Assembly (NCBI GenBank): GCA_034770075.1
Contig: CM068380.1
Span: forward strand, 28,706,005-28,770,004
Direction of reading: 5' to 3'
DNA from: Aralia elata
Taxonomy: Eukaryota > Streptophyta > Magnoliopsida > Apiales > Araliaceae
Length of the DNA stretch: 64,000 nucleotides
Shown: piece by piece, positions 9,819-20,297 of the stretch
Position numbering within the stretch: the stretch's first letter is position 1
Layout of the letters: each line of letters begins with the position of its first letter
Notes under the pieces: generated by a model
What the model saw: the letters and a program-made list of their open reading frames with translations, nothing else
Database searches by the model: none
Told to the model about the DNA's origin: nothing
Program-made: the position numbers and the translations under genes

Positions 9819-11260
9819 AATTGCAGAAAATGAAAATTTTCTTGTTTTTAATGTTTTTTTTCTTTTTGGTCATGATATGTTACCCTATGCAAGATTAAAA
9901 CTTAAATTAATGTATTGAATGAATACCAAGATGTTAAGATGGATGTTAAGATGGTCATGATATGTTTTTAATTTTTTTTCCTTTTTGAATGATGTTGATG
10001 AACCTTAACTTAACGTTAAGTTTTAGGGATTCCTAAGGGTGACATTGTTATAATTAAGCTTATAACTCTTGAAGTGAGATTGATAATCAGAAAATAATTA
10101 AGGTACTAAGATGAGGTTGAATGAGAACGGATTTTGAAGTGTTGGTAATATAGTAACTGATCATTATTTGTGCCTTATAAACGGAATATGTAGTTGGTTT
10201 ATGTACGTGAGTTGTAGTTAAGAAAACTGCACTCGAGGCAAGTTTCCTTACCTTACCTCGATTTCAGTTAATGCAAGCTCTCTATTCATATCTTGTCTAC
10301 AAATATGCAAGTTTCTAAATTCTATTCTTTCATTTAACAAGTTATCGTTGCCTATTTCACTTATTGTATCATAAATTTCTGACTTCTGGATTCACGTTGT
10401 TCAAAGCTTAAGCTAATTTAAATCATTATTTTAAAACCTTGGAAATACAATATCTATATCGTTGAATATCGTTGTTGTTGATCCTTGATCCTAATTTATG
10501 TTGTTTAAATCAAATTGTCTTTGGATTGAATTCTTGAACGACAGACTGAGAAGAACAACCCTAGTTCAGGGGAATACTTTCGTTACGCGACAACGTTGAA
10601 TGATTGTGCACAATACATTGTACAACGGGCTGATCACCCTAAGTACGAGATGGATAGTCCAGTTATAGTTTATTAAACTATTAAAGGTTACAACAGACTT
10701 ACTGTTAACCTAGGTAATGGTTCGTGGTCTTGCGACCCTCAGTACACCTTGATGTTCTATCTCCTTCTAATGAGTTTTCAGATGTTTCCATTCATGATTA
10801 GTCTCATCAGTGAGATAATATCTTACAGATAAGTTTAATGTCGAAAAGTGTTCTTTATTATCTTGGTGGACAATTGTTTTGCTCACCCTTGCATACTAAA
10901 CCCTTGCAACTAAAGTTGAAAGGACGGATGGGCCATCTACCAGCAAAGGAAAAGGAAAAATGTACAAGTGACGATGATTTGCTGTAATACGAAGACTTGT
11001 TTACTTTTGTTCATGTGGTTGTGTAACTAAGACTTATTCGTTATTATAAAAGTTTTGTTTCCGCGAATGATGTATTAAGGTTAGATAACCTGGGATTTTA
11101 TTTGTAATGCAACCCTTTAACGGGATTATGGTTTATGAAGTTGTTTATTAACCCTTTTATGGGAGATATTCCTTTTGTTTATGGGTAGATAATGGTTGTG
11201 TATGAATAGTGAGCACCAAATTTGTGTGGTGTGAGGTAACCCGGATTTGGGGGTGTCACA

Positions 11261-11476
11261 AGATCAAAAAAGATAAGAGCAAGAGTAGAGAGAAAGAGAT
11301 GGAAGAATGTCCAATTTTGAACAATAATGGAGGCAAACAAAATATGATTGTGCCTGTTGTGCCGTTTCCACAATATCTTAAGATTCAAAAACTAAAATAT
11401 CAATTCTCAGAGTTCTTGGAAGTGTTCAAAAAATTGCACATTAACATCATTTTTGCCGAAACATTGGAGCAGATGT
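11261..11476 (+). pseudogene. gag: Athila gag-protease linker, fragment
   Basis: One frame reads P-F-P-Q-Y-L-K and K-L-H-I-N-I-I-F-A-E-T-L-E-Q-M, the conserved stretch just before the Athila protease. It is cut at both ends: by the K LTR at 11260 and by the solo Tekay LTR after the Met codon. The reading continues at 14452 with P-S-Y-V-K-F, which shows how the gene ran before the insertion. One early stop (TAA near 11275) is present. Confidence 0.85.
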
Positions 11477-14451
11477 TGTAACGAATGTGATTTCTGTGAA
11501 TAAATAAAATATTTATTGAGTTAAATAAATATTTTTTTTTATTTTCAATTTATTATGTGAATTAAATAAAAAGTTTATTAAGTTAAATAAATATTTTATT
11601 TGATTTATTTATTGAATAGAATAAATAATTGATGGATTTGTTGTGGAATAATTTATTAAGTGCAATTATGATAATTATTATTTGAGTGGTTATTTGACGA
11701 TTGTTCTAATTTAATTTAATAATTAAATTTGATGATTAATGATTTATTTGAATAAAATGAATTATTTGGATTAATTAATAATTGGATAAATAGAAATTAT
11801 AATTTAATTAGTAAGGTTTAATTGAATTTATTTATTAGTAAGTTTAATTAAAGTATGTGTGACAATTGAACCTTATTATAAATAGATTATTAAAATAAAT
11901 TAAAAGAGGATTAATTTAGTTTTACCAAACAAAGCCTTGTGGCTTTTGAATTTTCAAGTTAATCTAGTTTTGCCAAACAAGGTCTTATGACCTTTTGAAT
12001 TTGTTAACTGATGGTTTTGATAACTGACTAGCTAGTTAAATTTTACGTTAAAAAAAAAATAAAGGTTATATCAGTTTATTTTCATTAAGCAAAAAGATCA
12101 GTGCTCACTTTGAGAGCAATTTTAAGAGAAAGTTGAGAGGAATTGAGAGTGTGTGTTCTTTGTAATCTGGAAATTGGAGAAGAATTGCCAAGCAATCAAA
12201 TACCGATTCTAAGTCCAAAGAAGAAGTGAAGGTAATAAACTAATTCTAAAGTTTTATTTTATATTTCTTGAAGTAGATTTCCTGTGATAACTCTTGATGA
12301 ACTAAAGTGTTAGGATTTGATTATATGTTGGTTATAAATGTCTATGAGTATGTATAATGTATTAGATAGTCTCTGTAAATGGTTTTCTGTAATTATAATT
12401 TGTGTATAAGATGAAATAGAAATAATTAGACTTGTTGGTTTCACAGTGTTCTATTGGCCTGTTTTAAGTACAAAATTGAAGGTCAATTCATGCTTAGAAT
12501 GCTAAATTGGTTGTTGTTATTTGTAATTTACTGAGAAACGAAAACAATGTAACTGGAACGGATTAAAATGGTTTAGAAACGAATTCGTGGCATATGATTT
12601 CACTAATATGTCAAGAATATGAAATAGAACATGAATTGTGATGTTTGAATCTTTAATTTGGTTATTTGAAGGTTCTAAGATGTTGAAATGATTCTGTAAA
12701 TATTTAAGTTTTGTATTTGTTGAGTTTATAGTGTTTGTGATTGGCTAAATGTGATTTAAGGTGTTGAAATTATGAAATTGGTTGGAAACAGAGTCTGTTC
12801 GCGCTGCAGCAACTGAGTCTGTGACGCAGCGCGGCCGCACTTGTTTCCAGAGCAAAAGTAGTGCGGCTGCGCCAGCAGCAGATCAGTCCCTGTATGTGTG
12901 CAGTGCGACCGCGCTGGTTCCAAGAGTAAAAGTGGCGCGGCTGCGCCGGTATTCAGAACAGACCCAATGATGTGTTTTTACGTGCATAGCTTGGATGGTG
13001 ATAAGTTAGCTTATTCTAATGTATGTGGAGAATTGTAAAGCATCTAGTGAGACTTAATAACATAATGTAGTTACCCATTTGATGATTATAAGCTATGAAT
13101 CAATAAGTTATAAAGATTTGTAACTCGATATCCGTAAGAATTGGAGAAGTTAATTATATGCTATGTCTTATGTTATGTGATGGTATAGATTTCTCATTTA
13201 TGCTATGTGGTTAGTTAGAGAGTTCGAATCATAAATTTAGGTTGGTATCTTGTACTAAAGTGGAAAGTGAAATTGTAGTCATAGTTGTAATGAACTAACT
13301 TACATTGTGATCCTAATGGAATGTAGGACGTTTGGTGAATATAAATTGAGATTGTGTAGATTACGCACGAGGCAAGTTCCTTAAAACTTTACCTACATTA
13401 AGCAAGTTTCTAAACCCTGCATTTCATTGAGCAAGTTCTCTAACCTTGGTTATTATTATTATTCAAGCAAGGTTTCTCATATTACTCAACGATTATATGT
13501 TGATTGAGTACTCTAGACCTTCAAATGCGTTACTCCAATATATTCGTTTGTAATCCTTAATTTCTACTATTATTGTAGTTCCATTTTTACAAAGATTGTA
13601 TTGTTATTGTAAACAGACTGTTATATGGCTAGTGACCCTTTTGATTCAGCTAGTCCATAGTTGATGATCGTTCTAAAATCTAGAATTTTTGTTGAAGCTA
13701 TTCCAAGCCAAACTTCATTTGGTACGGACTCTAATGGTAAAACTGAGATGAACAACCCTAATATAGGGGATTATACTATGCAATAGCGTTAAAATGTTTG
13801 TGCACAATATATTGTTCAAAGGGCTGATCCCCCGGAGTACGAGACGGATGGTCCATAGTCTATAAGATTGTTAAAGGTTACAGTAGAGATACTTGCTAAC
13901 CTAGGACATAGTTCGAGGTCTTATGACCCTCAGATATACTTTTAATTTTGAAATCTATATTCAACTCTTGAGCCAAGCTATCTGTTGAGTTTTCAGACCT
14001 CTGGTTATTGTTGATTGATTTCAGAAAAACTATTACTCCTCAATTAAAATCTACCCCGTTAATCGTTTAATTGTTATTGCTATTATACTTGTGAGCAATT
14101 GTTTGCTCACTCTTGCATAAAACATTGCAGCTAAGACTGAGAAGTCAGATGAGCCGTCCACGAGTAAGAGCAAAGGCAAGATGCAGAAATAGCTCGCGAA
14201 CTGCTATTTATTATGGAGTTTTTGTAATAAGACTTATTTAATTTTATGTTTTAATTCCGCGATGATGTAATAAAGGTTAGATAACCTGGGAATTACTTAC
14301 TTAAGAGTTTTAAGTTGTAACCTCTATTATGGGGAGATGTTTTATTCAGTTTTATTATATTGTCTTTTATTTTGGGTAGTTAGTCATGAATGTATGGAAT
14401 AGTGAACACCAAATATGTGGGACTGAAGTACCCTGATTTGGGGGTGTCACA
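11477..14451 (+). mobile_element. Solo Tekay LTR in Athila gag-pro (2975 bp)
   Basis: Starts TGTAACGAATG and ends GGTGTCACA. The flanks are GATGT (11472-11476) and GATGC (14452-14456), a 5-bp target duplication with one later substitution. The uninterrupted Athila gene would read ...Q-M-P-S... across the site. It is related to the K LTR, most clearly in the last 60 bp. No internal coding region, so a solo LTR. The GC-rich stretch 12801-12947 makes a spurious short ORF. Confidence 0.9.
12801..12947. repeat. GC palindrome cluster in the solo Tekay LTR, 32/42-bp spacing
   Basis: The aligned cores (GCGGCYGCRC-like) start at 12831, 12863, 12905 and 12937, giving steps of 32, 42 and 32 bp; a weaker core is at 12801. 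Example: CAGTGCG-AC-CGCGCTG. The surrounding LTR is AT-rich. Confidence 0.75.
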
Positions 14452-14456
14452 GATGC

Positions 14457-15139
14457 CGAGCTACGTCAAGTTCAAGAAGGAAATTTTATCAAAGAAGTGA
14501 AGGTTAGGCGACTGCGAAATTGTTGCTTTGACGGAGGAATGTAGTGAAATTCTCTAGAAAAAGTTGCTGACAAAGCTGAAGGACCCTGGAAGTTTCAAAA
14601 TTTCATGCACTATAGGGCATTAATTCGTGGGTAAAGCATTGTGTGACTTGGGAGCGAGCATAAATCGCATGCCTTTGTCTATCTACAAGAAGTTATGCTT
14701 AAAAGGAACAAAGCCAATAAATGTCACCTTACAGTTGGCTGACAGGTCAATTACTTATCTAAGGGGAATAATAAAAGATGTCTTATTTAAGGTGGATAAT
14801 TTCATCTTTTCGGCTAATTTTGTGGTGCTTGACTGCGAGGAGGATTGTGAGATTCCACTTATTTTGGGACATCCATTCTTAGTTATGGGGAGAATGCTTA
14901 TAGATGTGCAGAACGGAGAGCTCACCATGAGGGTTAATGATCAAGAGGTGAAGTTCAATGTATTCAACACAATGAAGTTCTCGAATGACGTGGAAGAATG
15001 TTTCTTGGTTAAGGAAGTCAAAGGTTCGGGTCATGAGGAGACTATACATAGTTGTGGTTCAATATCGTTTGTTGATGATGATTGGGATACAAGGAAAGAA
15101 ACAATGGAAGGAAACGGGCTATTTTTAAAGAATTGTTAG
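14457..15139 (+). pseudogene. pro: Athila aspartic protease region
   Basis: Retropepsin-like protease of the Athila group. It shows C-D-L-G-A-S-I-N-R-M-P near 14642 (catalytic Asp with the DLGAS variant usual in this lineage), L-Q-L-A-D-R-S near 14730, and P-L-I-L-G-H-P-F-L near 14855, followed by D-V-Q-N-G-E-L-T-M-R-V. The segment from 14627 to 15139 is open for 170 codons; upstream, two stops break the frame near 14500-14560. The domain looks complete, but the region that should follow, reverse transcriptase, is absent. Confidence 0.85.
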
Positions 15140-16034
15140 GGTTGTGAGAATGCAAGTAAATAGATTCCCGACATCTCAGTAGAGCCCGAGCAAAGATCGC
15201 AAGAAGTAAGGCTGATGACTATAAAACAAGTGCTGATTGGGAGGCACCCCAAGTGTTCTAATTTTTTTTAGGATATATTGCATGTTAATTAGTTGTTAAT
15301 CGTCAAGTTGGTACGCTTGAAGAAATTAATAAATTAGTGGTTTAGTTCTTTTCTATAGTTACATTTTAAATTCATAATGGATGTTAGTTGATTTTTAGTC
15401 AATTTATGGTAATTATGTATTAATATCATGTTAATTATGTATCTCAGGTACAACATAACAAAAAAATAGAAGAACGAATGCCAAAAATAAACCACGAGCC
15501 AAGAAATGCGACGGCGTACACGGCGTGCAGCATGGGGCAGCAGAGTGCGCCTGCACATTAAGCAGAAGGTCAGCGCCACAACGTCAGCAAACAGCGTCGC
15601 AGCGTTGCCCACACAAGGGTTTAGCACTGCAGCTCCAAAAACTAGCGCCGCAGCGCTGACCATCTAGAGACCAAGTGCCACAGCGCTGCACATGGGCGCC
15701 ACGGCGCTGCAGGTGTTTCCAGCGTGTTTTAAGCAGCAAAGTGGGCAGTGTTAATTCACTTTCAAATTCTTCAAGTGCCAACTTCTCAAATCCTCTCTAG
15801 AGATCTCAACCCAACCATCCAAATCATATATTAGCACAACAATCCTCAACTATTCATCAAAGATCACAAGCAAGGGGAGTTAGGGCTACCTAGTTGGAAG
15901 CCAAAGCACGAAATTTGACTGTACATTGTGAGCGCCCACAAGGTGTTCAAAAAATTGTCCAAGAGGAAATGCCAAGTGTTTTTGGGCTATCTAAACGGAG
16001 TTTTTCATTCGTTCAAACTATATTTTCATCATAA
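15140..16034 (+). other. Non-coding block of D with a GC palindrome cluster
   Basis: Begins with the GATTGGGAGGCACCCCAAG element (15236-15254), a self-complementary motif typical of the region after pol in Athila elements (compare 24309-24329 on the minus strand). AT-rich DNA follows, then the palindrome cluster 15513-15709, then about 330 bp leading to the ORF at 16035. Apparent minus-strand ORFs here arise from the GC-rich stretch and are not credible genes. Confidence 0.6.
15513..15709. repeat. GC palindrome cluster with alternating 21/30-bp spacing
   Basis: Cores of the form AGCGCCGCAGCGCTG start at 15572, 15593, 15623, 15644, 15674 and 15695, that is steps of 21, 30, 21, 30 and 21 bp. 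Weaker cores are visible from 15513. The same alternation occurs in the LTR of this element at 18684-18770. Confidence 0.8.
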
Positions 16035-17225
16035 ATGGCATCAAAGAGGCAAAAGGCACCTGGATCAACCTCACGGTCACAAGAACCATATGACACCAAC
16101 TAGTTTATGAGCGAAGCCGCATCCGACAACTACCATAATCTCTTGCTGGGCAAAACTGCTATACCGGAGCGTGGCTTACGCCCAAGTGAGTCACAAAGCA
16201 ACATAGTCGCCATGATAGCAAGTCGTGGTTGGGGGAAGTTCACCGATCATCCCAAACCATCAGTGGTATCAATCTTCCGAGAATTCTATGCTAATGTCAA
16301 AGAGACAGAGGGTCATATGGTGCGTGTGCGGGTCAAAGAGGTTAGCTACGCCAAGGCCGCAATCAATGCTTATTATAAGTTGTCGAACATAGAGGGAGAT
16401 GATGAGTTCATGGAGTACATCAGGAGGATATTGACTTGGAGGAGGTTATCAAAACGTTGTGTCGCCCGAGAGCCGAATGGAAATCGAAATAGCATGAGGC
16501 ATTCAGCTTTGCGCATAAGGAGCTGAGTAGGTACGGTAAAGCTTGGTACTACTTTCTGTGTGACAACTTGATGCCGATGACACATGTCAATGATGTCATC
16601 CGTGAACGGGTCGTGTTTCTTTATGTCATAGTTAAGGGTATGACCGTCAATGTTAGGCAGGTGATACAGGATTCTATCATGCCATCGAAGGAGGTTCTAC
16701 CATGGGTCTACCACATCCATCGCTCATCTGTGGCCTATGCAAGGGGCTAAGGTTAAGTGCAGTAAGGAGGAGAATATCCAACCGCCTAAGGGACTGATAG
16801 ATCAGAGGATCATCGACCGATTCCAGTAGTAGGGAGGCGACATAGCGAATCTTAGCAGTGTCGGGTTCACACAGATGGATGAGGAGGATAAGACAGAGGA
16901 TGCAACGGTTCCACCTTCTTTAGTGGGGTTACTCTAGTCTTCCATAGATGTTCTTATGGAGGAGGTTCGCGAGATTAAGCGGGACACAGTAGAGCTGAGG
17001 AGGGGCCAGAGTGCACTACAGTGGGAGTCTAGGCGCCAATCGAGGCACATTAACCGGATGTCGGAGCAGATGACATCATTTATAGGATACTCCACCCAGT
17101 TCAATGAGTTGCTGGTGCAGGTATTCGCCAGCTGTGGGATCAACCCAAGTCCAGACCCGATTTAGTTCCCAGCACCACCTATGATGCCACAGTACCAGTC
17201 GGATGAGAAGGATGAAGATGCATGA
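16035..17225 (+). pseudogene. Transposase_32-like plant retroelement ORF, broken
   Basis: ATG at 16035 opens M-A-S-K-R-Q-K; after an in-frame TAG (16098-16100) the frame continues with L-L-L-G-K, I-P-E-R-G, R-G-W-G-K-F and I-F-R-E-F-Y-A-N-V, the pattern I associate with the 'putative plant transposon protein' family (PF20167). Frameshifts near 16450 and 16750 and stops at 16828-16833, 16936 and 17163 break it. The C-terminal third is rich in Glu, Arg and Gln (M-E-E-V-R-E-I-K-R), probably a coiled coil, ending at TGA 17223. The position downstream of pol and before the 3' end is that of the extra ORF of Athila-like elements. Its function is unknown; the family name does not prove a transposase. 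Confidence 0.6.
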
Positions 17226-18333
17226 TCATACCCCAGGGAAGTCTTTTGGTTTTAATTTTTCCTATTTTTTTACATTGAGGACAATGTAGTCTTCAAGTTT
17301 GGGGGTATTTATTGGTCATGTACTGATATTTGAGATACTTTTCTTTTTATTTTGTTAATTCTGTAGTAGATGGTTTTTATTTGGAATGTTAAATGGTTTT
17401 GTTAGAAGGTTTTACTAATTATGCATGTTAGTTTAAATTTAGTTAGTTTGAATTTAGAAAAATTAATTTTTGTAAGTGTTGAGCAACACTTTATTTGAAT
17501 CTACTGAAGGCCAAGAAGGAGAACATGTTGAATAAAATTTTGCAGGTAACTCAGGTAAAATTTTTGATTCATGCTTGGTTCAAAGCTTAATTTAGTAGTT
17601 GGTTTTGTATTATTTGTGATCCTTTGTATTGGTTTTTAAAATATGTACATCCAGCGGTTTAGTAATTGTCCTTTAAGAAGTTTATATATCTATTAACTTA
17701 TGAAGATATTGTTGAGACCTTTGGCGCTTATTTGAACATTGTTTTGAGCAAAGATATGCACTCACTTAAGTTTGAGGGGAAATTGGAATTTGAATTCTTT
17801 GGTGGATTGAGATGAAGCTTAAAACACACTCATCCATAAACACAAGCACGAGATGGAGCGTAAAACGCACTCGTGGGTAGAATGGAAGGCGAGATAGAGC
17901 ATAAAACGCATTAAATGCACTCACTGGAAAAATTCTCGGAGAAAAGAAGGTAGATTTGAAAAAATATGAAAGAAATCATTTTTCACCCCAGATGAATGAG
18001 AGAGTTGCCTTTGTTCGAGTTGATGTGGTAAATGGGGGTCTAGGGTTCATAGTATATATCTTTTATCAACTAATTATTTATATAGATTTAACTAAGTAAT
18101 GATTGATGTGAATAGTTGGATGTGGTTATATATTATTGGGATCATGAATTGATAGGGAACTGATGAATAAGTTGAGTTTTTGGGCTTTGCATGTTTTGAA
18201 TTTTTACTGGGAGTTATTGATATATAATTCTTTGAGGCTATTTTGCATGTTTTTATTAAGTTGTTGTTTAAGGTTGTTGTGTATAGAGTAGGTTTTGCTT
18301 GAGGGCAAGCAAGGATTTAAGTTTGAGGATATT
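17226..18333 (+). other. 3' non-coding region of Athila element D
   Basis: Contains the hairpin TACATTG-AGGA-CAATGTA (17271-17288) followed by AAGTTTGGGGGT (17295-17306), a motif pair typical of Athila elements. Further on are AAGTTTGAGGGG (17768-17779), a 41-bp-period repeat (17809-17923) and the LTR-proximal polypurine tract AAGTTTGAGGATATT (18319-18333). No coding sequence. Confidence 0.75.
17809..17923 (+). repeat. Three-copy repeat, exact 41-bp period
   Basis: Copies start at 17809, 17850 and 17891; each has GAGATRRAGC followed by TAAAACRCA and ends in a CACTC-like segment. A similar repeat on the minus strand of element C (23516-23606) has the same consensus. Confidence 0.8.
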
Positions 18334-18653
18334 TGATGAGTGAATTTTATATCTATTATTTAGGTACTCTTAACTTGATTATTTTGTAAGTTCTTTAGTA
18401 TTTTTAGTTTATTTTTATGTTTTTTATATGTTTATATATAAGAATCGAGTTTTGAGATGAGATGCTATAAAAGCAGCGAAAAGATGGAAAATCAGTAAAA
18501 AAAAATATGAAGCCAAATGCAACAAGTGGATGATAGTGTGTTGCAAGCGTTGGCATTTAACACGGCGAAATGAATTTGCAAGGAACGGGCTGCGTTTGGA
18601 CATGGTAAATCAAAGTCAGGATGGCGAAGACACTACAAAGCAGCTACGCGCGC

Positions 18654-18770
18654 AGCGCGCGCTCAGTGGCGAGACCAAGGCTAAGTGTTGCGGCATTGGG
18701 TTTGGGCGTCGCGGTGCTTAGACTCCATTGTGTCAGCACTACGGCGCTGGAAGTGGGCGCTGCGGCTGTT
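18654..18770. repeat. GC palindrome cluster in the D LTR, 30/21/30/21-bp spacing
   Basis: Cores start at 18654, 18684, 18705, 18735 and 18756, for example AGCACTACGGCGCTGG and GGCGCTGCGGCTG. The TATA box at 18880 follows. Core type and the 21/30 rhythm repeat those at 15572-15709 in the same element. Confidence 0.8.
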
Positions 18771-18879
18771 TTGTGCGCGGGGACTTGGCTGAACTGATGA
18801 GGTGCAATCCTATTCCAACTGGGACACTTTCTAAGTAGAGTTTGGCTAGGGTTATGCTATTGGAGGCTGTGTGGAGGAT

Positions 18880-18887
18880 TATAAATA
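18880..18887 (+). promoter_or_regulatory. TATA box of the D LTR
   Basis: TATAAATA within GGATTATAAATACAC, roughly 110 bp after the last GC palindrome and 550 bp into the LTR. Confidence 0.6.
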
Positions 18888-19857
18888 CACTAGAAGGCTG
18901 ATAATATGGGAGATAGATATATACATCATTGTTTAATTTCTGAAGATTATTAAATATTAAAGGCTAAGGTTTTGCCATATATTGGAGGTTCATTCGTAAG
19001 GAGCAAGGATTGAAGAGAATGGTGAAAATCACTTGTGACAGAGTTCCTTCTTTACTTTTAATCTTTTATTTTTGTATTCTTATGATGTTTCCTGGATTTA
19101 TTATGGGAATTATTTGATTTGTTAATATGAACTAATTCTTTTATTAAAATTACAATGGAACCTAATGAGTAGTTTAGATTAATTTACTTTCTTCTAGTTA
19201 TATTGATTGTGGATGAACTATTTATCATATTTTGTGCTTTAATTCATAAGTGTCCGATCAACAATTATCTGATGGATTCTAGATGAAATTGGAAAATAGA
19301 ATCTAGACGTAGATCTGAATATGATAATGTATGTTCTTAATTATTCTAAGGAATTAGATGATTGGATTTGTGTATCGGATATGAATATACCTATATGCCA
19401 CACGTGACTTTGTTTTGAGTTGATGCTTAATGAGTTTAATCTTTTAATTATTCTGCATAGGAATATAGTGGGATAATTGGGAGTGGATAGGTTTATTTGA
19501 TTTCTTGAAAAAAGGTTTAATAAATACTATTTAATTCTCAGTTAACAATTCAATACAGTTGATTAATTAGTAGGAAAGTGAAGTGATTTAAATGAATCAT
19601 TAGGAAAAATTATAATTTTAGTCTTTTGATCTAGTGATATTATCTTGTTAATTAGTTGTTATTTAGTTAGTTAATTTTTGTTAATTAGATTTATAATCTT
19701 AATTGCATAGGTTTAAATAAAATCAAATTGATTTAAAATTAGTAGTTGGGTTAGTTAATTAAACTTATTCTCGTGGGAACTATACTCTTCTTGCCGCTAC
19801 ATTGCTAGTCGATCACGTATACTTGCGTGAATTTGCTAATAATAAATTAGGCAAACA

Positions 19858-20297
19858 GGGACCCACTTTAATCTCTTGTGAGAGAAGACCATGTGAAAAT
19901 ATCAAAAACATATGTAGAAATATCAGTTCCCTTATAATTATTATAATAATGTGTATAACACGACAACATAGGCACACACACACACACACACAAAGTCCTC
20001 AATATGATTATTGGCACACTATTTTAAATTTAGTGAGGAGTACTACACCTACTAAGTTATCTTTAGCCTTCAACATTGATAAAATTAGAAATTTAGAAAA
20101 TAATAGACAACATAAGTTTTAAACAAATAATAGGAGCGGAATGAGCAATTCATTAGGAGAGTCAAATAAACAATAATGTCTACTATCTTCTCCAATTTAA
20201 AATTCATCATCAAGATTCCATTACCTGTAAAACCAATGTTCATGATCATGACAAATAACAGTTCTTTTTTGCACCGAGGCCAAAGAAAACTTTTACC
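19858..20297. other. Unassigned DNA between elements D and B
   Basis: The longest stretch in the window not attributable to an element. AT-rich, with a (CA)10 microsatellite at 19973-19992 and no convincing ORF. It may be host sequence into which B inserted; the other side of that site would be 42721-42764. Confidence 0.5.

Larger units (their letters stand above)
1947..11260 (+). mobile_element. Tekay-type Ty3/gypsy chromovirus, element K (5' end missing)
   Basis: Order of parts: coiled-coil ORF, gag with CCHC knuckles, DSGA protease, FIDD reverse transcriptase, RNase H, integrase, chromodomain-like tail, hairpin plus polypurine tract, and 3' LTR ending TGTCACA. This order and the C-terminal chromodomain are those of plant Tekay/Del chromoviruses. 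The 5' LTR and primer site are not in the window because copia (145-1946) was inserted in the leader region. K itself sits inside the gag of Athila element D, which resumes at 11261. Confidence 0.85.
7235..11260 (+). mobile_element. 3' LTR of Tekay element K (4.0 kb with a nested insertion)
   Basis: Starts TGTAATAATCC after the polypurine tract and ends GGTGTCACA, followed directly by Athila gag sequence. Without the 7838-9118 insertion and one duplicated CTAAA it is about 2.74 kb. The last 60 bp match the end of the solo LTR at 14451. It carries four GC-rich palindromes (9710-9818). No coding potential is seen. Confidence 0.85.
11261..19857 (+). mobile_element. Athila-type Ty3/gypsy element D, pol-deleted, 5' part missing
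   Basis: Parts in order: gag end (11261-11476), solo Tekay LTR insertion, protease (14457-15139), a palindrome-rich non-coding block, a Transposase_32-like ORF (16035-17225), a 3' non-coding region with hairpin and polypurine tracts, and a 3' LTR (18334-19857). No reverse transcriptase, RNase H or integrase is present, so D is a non-autonomous derivative. Its upstream part was separated by insertion of Tekay element K and lies left of the window. Five bases after the LTR are GGGAC, the expected right-hand target duplication. Confidence 0.8.
18334..19857 (+). mobile_element. 3' LTR of Athila element D (1524 bp)
   Basis: Starts TGATGAGTGAATTTT after the polypurine tract and ends with GTATACTTGCGTG...GCAAACA, the Athila-type end. 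A TATA box is at 18880-18887 with a GC palindrome cluster about 100 bp upstream. No coding sequence. Confidence 0.8.

Noticed and set aside
12782..12970. Plus-strand ORF of 62 codons
   Set aside because: Caused by the GC-rich palindrome cluster inside a solo LTR.
15334..15781. Minus-strand ORFs of 65-109 codons
   Set aside because: They run through the GC palindrome cluster and show no protein motif.
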